Source: JAGIBJ01 sp032119595
GTDB lineage: Bacteria > Actinomycetota > Thermoleophilia > Solirubrobacterales > Solirubrobacteraceae
Direction of reading: 5' to 3'
NCBI GenBank assembly: GCA_032119595.1
Contig: JAUMBQ010000010.1
Location: 172,003 to 236,002 of the forward strand
DNA: 64,000 bases
Below are positions 26,184 through 34,986 of this stretch, piece after piece (the stretch's first letter is position 1; each line of letters begins with the position of its first letter). The position numbers and the translations under genes are program-made. Under the pieces are notes generated by a model, which searched no databases, was not told the origin of the DNA, and worked only from the letters and a program-made list of their open reading frames with translations.

Positions 26184-27581
26184 CTACCGCTTCGGCGGCT
26201 CGGCCCCGACCGGTGCGTCGATCGGCGCTGAGTCCACCGTCTCCGAGCCTGCCCGCGTTGGCGGCCAGGGGCGTCCTGCTGCCGTGGAGTAGCGGCCGAA
26301 CGCGCCCGCGGGAGCCGCGACCGGCTCGAGGTCGGTCACCGGCCGGACCGGAGCGGACGCGCCGACAACGGTCGATGTCTGTGGCGCTGGGCGGGGTGAT
26401 GCCCAACGCCGAACCATCGGCACCTCCACCGCCAAATACAGCATTCGAGCGAGCACGAGCGACAACACCAAGGCCGCCGCGAAGTAGACGAGGACCAGCG
26501 GAGTCGTCCACGCGTCGTCGCTTACCAGGCGCCGCATATTGCGCAGCACCAGCCAGTGGATCAAGTAGAACGCGAACGAGACCTCGCCAAGCCAGATCAG
26601 TGCCGGGGCGGAACGGAAGCGGCCGCGTCGGCCGGCCGCGTCGGCCACGGCGGCGGAGCCAATGATGAGCACGATGGCTGGCAGGAACGGCACGAGATAG
26701 CCGAGCGGTGCTGGGAGCAGGAGGCTGAGCGCGTAGCCGGCCGCGACCGCGCCAAGGAGCCAGCTGCGCGAGATCGACGGCCACCGACCCTCGATCACGA
26801 TCCTCGCGACGACCATCCCCAGCACGAACTCGACGAGTCTGACCGGCGGCAGGAAGACGAGCGCGTAGAGCTGAGCGGCCGGCACCGGCAAGCCCGTCTC
26901 GGCGCGCGGCTCGGTCGGAACCACCGCGGCCACCAAGGCCGTATAGGCCACGACCCCGGCCAGCAGCCAGAGTCCAAGTCGAATGAGCCGGTCCGGTTCG
27001 ACGCGCCCCACACGCACCGCCAGGACTGGGAACAGGGCGTAGAAGAACACCTCACACGCGAGCGTCCACGCGGGGCCGTTCGTGCCTTCGAACACGGCCG
27101 CATGGGGAAGCCAGACCTGAACCAGCAAAAGACTCGGGAGCATCGCGAGCACGTTGAACTCGCGCCCGACGATCACCATCAGCGCGAGCCCGGCCACCCA
27201 CGTCACGGCATGGTTCGGGTAAACCTTCGCGATGCGCCGACGCCAGAACGTGCGAGCGGTGTCGGTAGGGCGTGCAACCCACACGAGGATGAAGCCGCTC
27301 AACACGAAGAAGCAGCCGACGGCGGCGATCCCGGGGCCGGCGGTCAGCTGAACGGCACGGTCGTCGACGACATTCGAACGAAACATCAACTCTCCGGCGC
27401 AGTGCAGTGCAAACACCAGGAGCGCGGCGATGCCTCGCAGGACGGTGAGCGTCGGGAGCGGAGCTCGACCAGCGGACTGGGCGCTCTCGAGGATGTGGTC
27501 GGCGCCTGAGACCGGGACGGGTGTCGACACCCTCGAAGGCGAATCGGACGAAACCTTCCGAAACGGTGCGTTGTTCATCAA
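26184..27581 (-). CDS. Acyltransferase family 3 membrane protein (OafA-like)
   Basis: A 465-residue integral membrane acyltransferase with about ten helices. The catalytic-type motif LTVLRGIAALLVFALHCAGEL (residues 45-65), FFVLSGFIL with RRRIAKVYPNH, and WTLACEVFFYALFP are hallmarks of the acyltransferase-3 family, which transfers acyl groups to cell-surface carbohydrates. The last 70 residues are hydrophilic and Pro/Ala-rich. The start follows two Met codons at 27579 and 27576. A perfect 7+7 palindrome lies 29 bp upstream. Confidence 0.88.
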   Translation of the reverse strand: MMNNAPFRKVSSDSPSRVSTPVPVSGADHILESAQSAGRAPLPTLTVLRGIAALLVFALHCAGELMFRSNVVDDRAVQLTAGPGIAAVGCFFVLSGFILVWVARPTDTARTFWRRRIAKVYPNHAVTWVAGLALMVIVGREFNVLAMLPSLLLVQVWLPHAAVFEGTNGPAWTLACEVFFYALFPVLAVRVGRVEPDRLIRLGLWLLAGVVAYTALVAAVVPTEPRAETGLPVPAAQLYALVFLPPVRLVEFVLGMVVARIVIEGRWPSISRSWLLGAVAAGYALSLLLPAPLGYLVPFLPAIVLIIGSAAVADAAGRRGRFRSAPALIWLGEVSFAFYLIHWLVLRNMRRLVSDDAWTTPLVLVYFAAALVLSLVLARMLYLAVEVPMVRRWASPRPAPQTSTVVGASAPVRPVTDLEPVAAPAGAFGRYSTAAGRPWPPTRAGSETVDSAPIDAPVGAEPPKR

Positions 27582-27609
27582 GGCAGCGTTGCGATTCTCG
27601 CGATCAAAT

Positions 27610-27624
27610 GCAACGGTCCGTTGC
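27610..27624. promoter_or_regulatory. Palindrome upstream of the acyltransferase gene
   Basis: GCAACGG-T-CCGTTGC, a perfect inverted repeat centred 36 bp before the acyltransferase start, in a short gap between two same-strand genes. It could be an operator; no regulator is adjacent. Confidence 0.3.
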
Positions 27625-27722
27625 GTGTCCCATCACGAGGGGACGCATCTTGGCTTAGCGCCGAAGTCCCGGGTGCCGAGACGTTCGCACGCTCACGATC
27701 TCGTCCCCGGCCTGGGTTGGCG

Positions 27723-28697
27723 TCAGAGCAGCCGAGGGTCGGCGAGCGTCTCGCCGTAGCCGATGAGATCGCCGTTGACGCCGAGGCTGAGCGTGAAGTC
27801 GGCCGCCATGTCCCAGATGAACCCGAGCGCGGCGCCGTTCATGATCACGATGAGGAGAATCACCATCGAGTACCGCTTGACCGGCGCGACGAAGGCCTGC
27901 ACGCCATCGGCGAGATGCGGCTCGATTGCGCCGTATCCATCGAGCCCGGGGATCGGCAGCAGGTTGAGAATCACGATGCCGATCTCAAGGTAGGCGAGGA
28001 ACATCAGCGCGCTGCTGAGGACGTCGTGGCTGCCCAGGATTCCGGTGGCGACGAAGCCATAGATCGCCAGCGCCCCGAGCAAGTTGATCGCGGGACCGGC
28101 AAGCGAGACGGCCGAGTCCCACCATTTGGATCGCAGGTAATGGTGATTGATCCACACGGCGCCACCGGGCAGCGGCAATCCGCCGAGCATCAGGAAGAGC
28201 ATCGGCATGCCTATCGAGAGGAGTGGGTTGGAGTAGTCCCGGACGTCCATGGTCAGATAGCCCTTGTCGGCGACCGTCCGGTCACCGCCCCAGAACGCCA
28301 CGATCGCATGAGCCCATTCGTGGAACACGAGCCCGAGCACGGCGCCCGACAACACCACCATCAGCGCCGCCGCCTTGGACGCGAACGTAGTGGACTCACT
28401 GGCAAGGTTGCCTTCCACGAACCACGTCGCAACACAGATCGCCACGAACACGCCGGCCAACGCCCAGAACGCGATTCCCGGGCGCTTGAGACGGGTCGCT
28501 TCGTCGACACCCACGACCGCCGCGCGGACTTTGAAGGCCGTCACGCCCTTCTCACCGGCCGCCGGACGACCGAGCCTGCAGCCCACGCAATGGGCGCCGA
28601 CAGCGGCATGCGTGAGGCAGTCCGGGCACGCCGATCGGTCGCACGACGTACACGACAGGGCCGTTTCACGGTCTGGATGGAACGTACATGTCTGCAT
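27723..28697 (-). CDS. M50-family site-2-type membrane metalloprotease with N-terminal zinc finger
   Basis: A 324-residue protein from the ATG read at 28697, chosen because the zinc-finger begins there (MQTCTFHPDRETALSCTSC). Residues 4-40 carry a B-box-like Cys/His array. The rest has six or so membrane segments, the HEWAH zinc-protease motif at 126-130 and the NLLPIPGLDG motif near 250 that supplies the third ligand. Proteases of this family cut membrane proteins such as anti-sigma factors. No obvious anti-sigma partner is adjacent. About 215 bp of featureless DNA separates it from the divergent regulator gene. Confidence 0.88.
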   Translation of the reverse strand: MQTCTFHPDRETALSCTSCDRSACPDCLTHAAVGAHCVGCRLGRPAAGEKGVTAFKVRAAVVGVDEATRLKRPGIAFWALAGVFVAICVATWFVEGNLASESTTFASKAAALMVVLSGAVLGLVFHEWAHAIVAFWGGDRTVADKGYLTMDVRDYSNPLLSIGMPMLFLMLGGLPLPGGAVWINHHYLRSKWWDSAVSLAGPAINLLGALAIYGFVATGILGSHDVLSSALMFLAYLEIGIVILNLLPIPGLDGYGAIEPHLADGVQAFVAPVKRYSMVILLIVIMNGAALGFIWDMAADFTLSLGVNGDLIGYGETLADPRLL

Positions 28698-28912
28698 CAG
28701 CGACCATGCAATCGGCGACCACCAGTGAAGCTGCATGCGGGATGGACGGACGATCAGATATGTCGTCAGTAACGGCACCGAACGTCAGGAGCTCCAGCGC
28801 CTCACCGGCAATTCCTCTGGCGGCCGCGCACCGCAACCCTGCTCCCGAACGCTGTTCGCGGCGCAACCACGCGGCTTGTGAAGCCCGGCCACTGCTGTGA
28901 TCATCGAGGGCC

Positions 28913-30898
28913 GTGGCACCCGCTCAAGCGCGCATCATCCTGCTCGGGCGCATCGCGATCGAGCGTGCCAGTACTTCCGGAGCGCCCGCAAGCCTCACCG
29001 GGAGGCGCGCGGAGGTGGTCTTCGCGTACCTGGCCGTGGAGCATCGCCGGAGCGTCAGCCGCGACGAGTTGGCCAACGTCCTGTGGCCAGAGATGCTGCC
29101 CGATACCTGGAACGCCGCCCTCCGTGGCGTCCTCTCGGACGTGCGCCGATTCCTGGAACGCGCCGACCTGGACCCGGCGCAGACGCTGCTCACCGAGCAG
29201 GGCCGGCTGAGGCTCCAGCTCCCGGCGGACGCGATCATCGACATCGACGAGGCCCGCGAGGACCTTTCGCAGGCGCGCGAGCGGCTGACCCAGGGCGACG
29301 CGCGTGGCGCGGCCGAGATCGCGTCCCGGGCCGCCGATGCCGCGGGGCTGCCGTTCCTGTCGTTCCACGACGGCGACTGGGCCGATGGCGTGCGCAGCGA
29401 ACTCGATCGCCTGCACATCAGTGCGCTTGAGCTGGCCGGTGCCGCGTTCGCCAAGTCCGGCGATTTGCTTGCGGCCCTCGCCGCCGCCGATCGACTCGTG
29501 CGGGCCGATCCGTTTCTGGAGTCCGCACACCGCCTGCGGATCTCGATGCTCGGAGAGACCGGCGACCGTGCTGGAGCGCTCAAGGCCTATGAGCGGTGCA
29601 AGTCGCTGCTGGCGACCGAGCTCGGCATCGAGCCCTCCCCGGAGACGGCGAACATGCTCCGCAACGCGCTCCTCTGGGGCGCGCCCGTCGCCAAACCGGC
29701 AACGCCAAGGCAAACCCCAGTGCCGGCAGCAGACGTGCTCGCGGCCCCACCGGCACTGCGATCGACCTTCGCAGACTCCTCAGTGTTGGTCGTCGAGGAC
29801 CACGATTTCCAGCGTCGCACCACGCTCATGCTCCTTCGAGGGCTCGGCGTCACCGAGCTGCAAGACGCGTCGGACGGGACGGCGGCCCTGGCCCTGCTCG
29901 ACGACTCGCCGGCGCCGGACGTGATCATCTGCGACATCGATATGCCGGGGATGGATGGCGTGGAGTTCATCCGCAACGTGGCCGAGCGCCGACTCGCCAG
30001 CGCGGTCATCATCGCCAGCGGCCTCGACGGTCGCGTCCTGGAGACGGTCCGCGCTGCCTCTGAGGGGTATGGCCTGCAGGTGCTCGGCGCCGTCGGCAAA
30101 CCGCTCAATGCGTCGGCACTCGAAACGCTCCTGCGCCGCTACCGTCCGCAGCAAGGGGCGACCGCCGTGAGCGATCCTTCCTCCGCGATGGCGGCGGTGG
30201 CCAGTGCCCTCGACGACCGGACGTTGGAGGTCGCGTTCGAACCGATCGTGGACCTCGGGGTCGGCCGTGTCGCAGGATTTCGCGCCACCGTCGAGTCGAC
30301 GCACGTCGACCGACTCCTCGAGGCGGCGGACGCGGCCGGGCTGGGTCGGCGACTCGTCGAGTACGTGCTGGAGCGGGCCCGCGACGCGGCGGCCGTGGTC
30401 GACCTCGAGGCCTACGTCGATCTCTCGCCGAGTCTGCTGACGGATGTCGCGCTGGCCGATGCGCTGGCCGCGATCAGTCGCGAGCGTGTCATCCTCGTCG
30501 CCGACGCCGCCGCGCTCGCGCTGAAGAGCAGCCCGCAGATGCTTGACGTGCTGGCTCGGCTGCGGGTCAAGGGCTACGGGCTCTGCATCGACGGATTCGA
30601 CGCAGAGTCGCTCGAACGGCTCCCGCTGACCCACGTCAAGCTCCCGAACGAGCTCGTCGCCCTCGCCGCCGCCGCTGGCGACGCGGCACCCTTCCAGCCC
30701 GCCGTCGACGCGGCGCGCAGGCTCGGCGTCCCGCTGATCGGACGCGCAGCGACGGCCGCCGAGTTCGATCTGCTCCTGCAGGTGGGCTGCTCATTTGCGC
30801 TCGGTCCGTTTCTCTCCCCGGCCGTCCCCGCATCGCGGCTCGACGAGGTGGCGCGCGACTGGACGGCCCCGACCGCCACGGCCGACCGGGCGCTATGA
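28913..30898 (+). CDS. Four-domain response regulator: SARP-type wHTH, BTAD, receiver, degenerate EAL
   Basis: A 661-residue protein. Residues 5-102 are an OmpR/SARP winged HTH (LTGRRAEVVFAYLAVEHRR, DELANVLWP), 104-255 a BTAD/TPR domain (LGIEPSPET end), 290-408 a receiver with acidic pair Glu295/Asp296, phospho-acceptor Asp341 in CDIDMPGMDG and Lys396. Residues 425-645 align with an EAL fold (FEPIVDL, VKLPNEL, FALGPFLSP) but the EAL motif is RAT and DDFG is DGFD, so phosphodiesterase activity is not expected. GTG 28913 follows GAGGG. The stop overlaps the kinase start (ATGA). It is the likely DNA-binding output of that kinase. Confidence 0.9.
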   Translation: MAPAQARIILLGRIAIERASTSGAPASLTGRRAEVVFAYLAVEHRRSVSRDELANVLWPEMLPDTWNAALRGVLSDVRRFLERADLDPAQTLLTEQGRLRLQLPADAIIDIDEAREDLSQARERLTQGDARGAAEIASRAADAAGLPFLSFHDGDWADGVRSELDRLHISALELAGAAFAKSGDLLAALAAADRLVRADPFLESAHRLRISMLGETGDRAGALKAYERCKSLLATELGIEPSPETANMLRNALLWGAPVAKPATPRQTPVPAADVLAAPPALRSTFADSSVLVVEDHDFQRRTTLMLLRGLGVTELQDASDGTAALALLDDSPAPDVIICDIDMPGMDGVEFIRNVAERRLASAVIIASGLDGRVLETVRAASEGYGLQVLGAVGKPLNASALETLLRRYRPQQGATAVSDPSSAMAAVASALDDRTLEVAFEPIVDLGVGRVAGFRATVESTHVDRLLEAADAAGLGRRLVEYVLERARDAAAVVDLEAYVDLSPSLLTDVALADALAAISRERVILVADAAALALKSSPQMLDVLARLRVKGYGLCIDGFDAESLERLPLTHVKLPNELVALAAAAGDAAPFQPAVDAARRLGVPLIGRAATAAEFDLLLQVGCSFALGPFLSPAVPASRLDEVARDWTAPTATADRAL

Positions 30899-33480
30899 GC
30901 ATTCGCCGCTGGACGCTTCGCCGCCTGCTCGGCAGTCTGCTCGCGCTGCTCGGGATCCTCGCTGGCGGGCTCTTCTTGGTCGCGTCGCTGCAGCTTCACA
31001 CCTCCCGGGCCCAGACCGAGGCCGAGAACCGTCGCGCGGCGTCGTTCCTCATCGCGGATGGGCTGCGCCAGAGTTCCAACGACCTCACCAACATGGTGCG
31101 GCTGTACGTCGCTACCGGTGAACCGAAGTACCGCGCGTACTACGAGGAGATCCTCGCCGTTCGGGCCGGGAAAGCGCCCCGGCCCCTCAACTACGACAGC
31201 TCGTTCTGGGACCGCGTGCTCGCCAGCAACAAGGACTTCGTCCGGTACGGCAAGCCCGAGTCGCTGATCGCGCAGATGCGCGCGGAGCGCTTCGCTACCG
31301 CCGAGTTCGACGCGCTCACGAAGGCGCTGAACACCTCCAATGGTCTCGCCGAAGTCGAACTCAAGGTCATGGCGGAGGTCGCCCCGCGGATCAGCCGGGG
31401 CGTCGACGCGAGCTACACACGGGATGTGTCCGGTCAATACCAGCGACTCGTCGACGGGTACTACCTGATCGAGAAGGGTCGAATCATGGGCGCGATCCAG
31501 CGCTTCACCAAGTTGGTCGGGGCGCGCACGCAGCTTGAGGTCGGCCAAGCCGGTGCCGCGAATCGGCGACTGGCGTTCCTTCAGATCGCGATCGTCGGCT
31601 TGATCGCGGTCGTCGGGCTGCTCGCGATGTTCCTGCTGTCGCGCGTCGCGCTGCGGCCGCTCGCGCGGTTGCTGTCGTCGACGCGACGGATTGCGGCCGG
31701 CGACTATTCAGAGCGAGTCGACATCACCGCCGTCTCCGACCTCGAACAGGTCGCCGCGGCCTTCAACGAGATGGCCATAGCGGTGGAAACCGATATCGCC
31801 GCGCGAGACGATGCCGAGCGCGAAGCGGTTCGGGCCCGGGTCGCAGCGGAGCAGGCCAGCGGCGCGAAGTCACGCTTCCTGGCCGCGATGACGCACGAGC
31901 TCCGCACGCCGATGATCGGCGTCACCGGCATGCTCGAGATCCTCGCGCACACCGACCTGACCCGGCATCAGCGCGCGATGCTCGCCACCGCCGAAGGCTC
32001 GGCCCGGTCACTGCTGCAGATCATCGGGGACGTCCTGGACTTCTCCAAGATCGAGGCCGAGCGCCTCGAGTTGGCGCCGACCGCGTTCGACCTGCGGGCG
32101 GTGGTCGCAGCCGCCGCCGGCACGTTCGTGCACACCGCATCCACCAAGGGGCTTCTCCTCTCGTGGGAGGTCGACGACCGCCTCGCCGCCGCCCACGTCG
32201 GCGACCCACTGCGGGTGCGGCAGATCGTGACGAACCTCGTCTCCAACGCTGTCAAATTCACCGAGGTCGGCGGGATCGAGGTCACGGCGCGGCTGGTTGG
32301 AGAGCGCACGGCCGATGGCGTCGAACACGTCGTCATCGCCGTGACCGACACGGGCATCGGCGTCACCCCCGAGCAGCAGGAGCGGCTGTTTGAGTCCTTC
32401 GGCCAGGCCGAGGCCTCCACGACGCATCAGTTCGGCGGGACCGGCCTCGGCCTCGTGATCTGCCGGAGGCTCGCGGTGCTGATGGATGGCGATGTCAGCA
32501 TGGACAGCGTGCCCGGGATCGGCACAACGATGCGGCTCGAGGTGCCGCTGCCAGTCGGCGATCCCGCCAAGAGCGACACCCGGCTCACCACCTTCTCGGG
32601 CCCGTTCACGGGCAGCCGCCCGCGGCCGTCGCGCGCGGAGGCTGAAGCCGAAGGGAGCGTCGTGCTGCTGGCCGAAGATCACCCGGTCAACCGGACCGTG
32701 ATCGTCCAGCAACTCGAGCTCGTGGGATTCCACGTTGATGTGGCCGAGGACGGGGAGGAGGCCTTCGAGCGATTCGTCTCCGGGCGGTACGGCCTCGTCC
32801 TTACGGATTTGAACATGCCGCGAATGGACGGGTATGAGCTGGCCCTCGCCATCCGGCGCCACGAGCGGCGCCAGGGGCGAGCCCCGACGCCCGTCATTGC
32901 CCTGAGTGCCAACGTGATGCAGGGGGAGCCGGAACGCACCCGGGAGGTCGGCATGGACGACTTCCTCGCCAAGCCGACCACGATCGCGTTCCTCGCCGGC
33001 AAGCTGCGTCACTGGCTTCCCGACGTGGCCTGGGAAGCGACACCGCTCATTGACTTGCCGGATGTGGGGGAGACCGCCGTCGATCTCGCCGCGCTCGACC
33101 TCCTCACCGGCGGCGACGAGGCTCGCGGGCGCGCCGTGCTGGAAGACTTTGTCGCGTCCAGTCGCACCGATCTGTCGGTCCTGCGGTCGGCGCTCGCCGA
33201 GCGAAACGCCGCGGACGCGTATCGCTCGGCGCATCGCATCCGGGGCGCAGCCATGACGGTCGGCGCCCGACCGATGGCCCGGATCACCCAGCAGCTCGAG
33301 GATGCGACGGCGCGTGCCGCGCACGCCACGGCGGCTGGCCCACCGAGCGCCATGGCGTTCGAGAAGGGCGAAGCCGAGCTCGACTGGCCTTCGCTCGTCG
33401 ACCTGGCCGAGCGGCTCGGAGAAGCGCTCGCCGCCACGGCGCAGACGCTGGGCGCGGCGCCCGAAGCGGCCGCCACCTGA
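30895..33480 (+). CDS. Hybrid histidine kinase with HAMP, HisKA, HATPase, receiver and HPT domains
   Basis: An 861-residue membrane kinase. TM1 is residues 10-32, an extracytoplasmic helical sensor spans 35-225 (contains the LYVATGEPKYRAYYEEILAVR type motif), TM2 is 228-250, HAMP 250-302, HisKA with His334 (THELRTP), HATPase with N-box NLVSNAVKF, DTGIGV and GGTGLGL, receiver with Asp638 (LTDLNMPRMDG) and Lys693, and a C-terminal HPT domain with His780 (SAHRIRGAA). This gives H-D-H steps in one chain, with the adjacent regulator supplying the final Asp. The ATG overlaps the regulator stop by 4 bp. The stop codon lies inside a 15-bp tandem repeat. Confidence 0.92.
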   Translation: MSIRRWTLRRLLGSLLALLGILAGGLFLVASLQLHTSRAQTEAENRRAASFLIADGLRQSSNDLTNMVRLYVATGEPKYRAYYEEILAVRAGKAPRPLNYDSSFWDRVLASNKDFVRYGKPESLIAQMRAERFATAEFDALTKALNTSNGLAEVELKVMAEVAPRISRGVDASYTRDVSGQYQRLVDGYYLIEKGRIMGAIQRFTKLVGARTQLEVGQAGAANRRLAFLQIAIVGLIAVVGLLAMFLLSRVALRPLARLLSSTRRIAAGDYSERVDITAVSDLEQVAAAFNEMAIAVETDIAARDDAEREAVRARVAAEQASGAKSRFLAAMTHELRTPMIGVTGMLEILAHTDLTRHQRAMLATAEGSARSLLQIIGDVLDFSKIEAERLELAPTAFDLRAVVAAAAGTFVHTASTKGLLLSWEVDDRLAAAHVGDPLRVRQIVTNLVSNAVKFTEVGGIEVTARLVGERTADGVEHVVIAVTDTGIGVTPEQQERLFESFGQAEASTTHQFGGTGLGLVICRRLAVLMDGDVSMDSVPGIGTTMRLEVPLPVGDPAKSDTRLTTFSGPFTGSRPRPSRAEAEAEGSVVLLAEDHPVNRTVIVQQLELVGFHVDVAEDGEEAFERFVSGRYGLVLTDLNMPRMDGYELALAIRRHERRQGRAPTPVIALSANVMQGEPERTREVGMDDFLAKPTTIAFLAGKLRHWLPDVAWEATPLIDLPDVGETAVDLAALDLLTGGDEARGRAVLEDFVASSRTDLSVLRSALAERNAADAYRSAHRIRGAAMTVGARPMARITQQLEDATARAAHATAAGPPSAMAFEKGEAELDWPSLVDLAERLGEALAATAQTLGAAPEAAAT

Positions 33481-33518
33481 GCGGCCGCCACCTGAGCGGC
33501 CGCCACCTGAGCGGCCGC
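33466..33518 (+). repeat. 15-bp tandem repeat spanning the kinase stop codon
   Basis: Unit GCGGCCGCCACCTGA occurs at 33466-33480, 33481-33495 and 33496-33510, followed by a partial GCGGCCGC at 33511-33518. The unit is a multiple of three and contains the in-frame TGA, so copy-number change would not alter the protein but would change the 3' region. Confidence 0.95.
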
Positions 33519-33663
33519 AACGGCGCCGCAACTCCACCCGCTCGTCCCACCATCCGCCGTCGGCGCACCGGCTTGCGTCTGGGTTGCGCGCTCGGCGTAG
33601 AAACCTGGTCATGCGCGTCAGTTCCCCCGATTCCGCGACGCTCCGCTGAGGAGAGGCGCCCCG

Positions 33664-33999
33664 ATGTTCGTCACCGCCGAGATGCTGCAGCCGGTCACCC
33701 TCAAGCGGTCCGCTGCGACCGTGGGCACGAAGCCCGGTTCGTGCGATCTACGCATGCCGTACACCGGCACGCTGACGCCTCAAACGAAGGCGATTGTGAC
33801 CTCAGCGCTGCGCCAGCGCATGATCGAGATGCGGTACGGGACTCGCCTCAAGGGCCTCACGGTGTCCGCCGGCGATCAGGTGCTCACGGTGACCGCCGTC
33901 GCGTCGGACTTCGCGATCCAGCAGTGGCTCGACAGCGGCGAGTTCGTCGCCGCCGTGGAGAACGCGGTGAGCCAAGCGCGGCTCAGCGGCGTTCGGTAG
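33664..33999 (+). CDS. Hypothetical 111-residue protein
   Basis: Not recognised. ATG 33664 follows GAGGAGAGG at a reasonable distance. The protein is soluble, with no signal peptide or membrane segment; the pattern suggests mixed alpha/beta, with helical stretches (TKAIVTSALRQRMIEMRYGTRL and SGEFVAAVENAVSQARL). A single cysteine is in PGSCDLRM. It lies 183 bp after the kinase gene on the same strand and may belong to the same transcription unit. Function unknown. Confidence 0.6.
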   Translation: MFVTAEMLQPVTLKRSAATVGTKPGSCDLRMPYTGTLTPQTKAIVTSALRQRMIEMRYGTRLKGLTVSAGDQVLTVTAVASDFAIQQWLDSGEFVAAVENAVSQARLSGVR

Positions 34000-34107
34000 C
34001 TCAGTATCCCGGGAGCCAGCGGCCCCGGCTTCCACCGACGCGGCGGACGGTGAGTGACCAGCGCGGCCCCGCAGCGCGATGCCGGTGGGGTGTCTGGCGC
34101 CCCGGCG

Positions 34108-34138
34108 TTGACTTCAAGTGCGGTTGAAGCTGCATACT
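34108..34138 (+). promoter_or_regulatory. MerR-type promoter of the YadGH-like exporter
   Basis: TTGACT (34108-34113) and CATACT (34133-34138) are separated by 19 bp, the long spacer typical of MerR-regulated promoters. The spacer region carries the inverted repeat CTTCAA-GTGCGG-TTGAAG (34112-34129). The start codon lies 8 bp after the -10, so the message is probably leaderless or nearly so. No MerR gene is in the window. Confidence 0.5.
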
Positions 34139-34146
34139 GCTGCGCG

Positions 34147-34986
34147 ATGACTTTCGCCCCAGACCCGTCGGCCTCCGGCGCAGCGCACCCGCCCCGCGAC
34201 GAGACCGCCGGCCCCGGCCCGGCCGCACTCCAGATCACCGACCTCGTCAAGGAGTATCCGACTGGCACGAAAGCCCTCCAGGGGGTGTCGCTGAACATCG
34301 AGGAGGGCCGCTTCTTCGGCCTCCTCGGACCGAACGGCGCCGGGAAGTCGACGTTGATCCACTGCACCACCGGCCTTGCGATGCCGACGTCGGGGTCGAT
34401 CAAGGTGTTCGGCCACGACGCCGTCGACCACTACACGGAGGCCCGCAAAGCCGTCGGACTCGCGCCGCAGGACCTCAACCTCGACCACTTCCTCACCCTC
34501 GAGGAAACCCTGGACTTTCACGGCGGCTACTTCGGGATGCGCAAGAAAGACCGCAAGGAGCGAATCGCCGAGCTGCTCGAAGCGTTCTCGCTCACGGCCA
34601 AGCGCAATGACCGCACGCGCACGCTGTCGGGCGGCATGAAGCGCCGCCTCATCTTGGCTCGCGCCCTCATGCATCGCCCCCGGTTCCTGATCCTGGACGA
34701 GCCGACCGCCGGCGTCGACGTGGAGCTGCGGCTCGAGCTCTGGCAGTACGTGCAGCGCATCAACGCCGAAGGCACCACCATCCTGCTCACCACGCATTAC
34801 CTCGAAGAGGCCGAGCAGCTTTGCGACCAGATTGCCTTCATCAACGACGGGCAGATCGTCGCCGAGGGCACCAGCAGCGAGCTCGCCGCGAAATACGGTG
34901 TCGCTTCGCTCGAGGACGCCTACCTGGAGCTCGTCGGTCGCAAGGAACTCTCCAGAGCCACCATCGACGAGGAGGGCATCCGATGA
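34147..34986 (+). CDS. yadG: ABC-2 exporter ATP-binding protein (YadG-like)
   Basis: A 279-residue ATPase. A 28-residue Ala/Pro-rich head precedes the domain. Walker A GPNGAGKST, Q-loop APQDLNLD, signature LSGGMKRRLILARAL, Walker B FLILDEPTAGVD and switch THYLEEAEQLCD place it in the DrrA/YadG branch. ATG 34147 is preferred to an upstream in-frame start, which would lie before the predicted promoter. It couples with the overlapping permease (ATGA). The exported substrate is unknown. Confidence 0.9.
   Translation: MTFAPDPSASGAAHPPRDETAGPGPAALQITDLVKEYPTGTKALQGVSLNIEEGRFFGLLGPNGAGKSTLIHCTTGLAMPTSGSIKVFGHDAVDHYTEARKAVGLAPQDLNLDHFLTLEETLDFHGGYFGMRKKDRKERIAELLEAFSLTAKRNDRTRTLSGGMKRRLILARALMHRPRFLILDEPTAGVDVELRLELWQYVQRINAEGTTILLTTHYLEEAEQLCDQIAFINDGQIVAEGTSSELAAKYGVASLEDAYLELVGRKELSRATIDEEGIR

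Noticed and set aside
28688..28900. 70-residue plus-strand frame between the M50 protease and the SARP gene.
   Set aside because: Ser/Ala-rich composition, no ribosome site and overlap with the protease start region.
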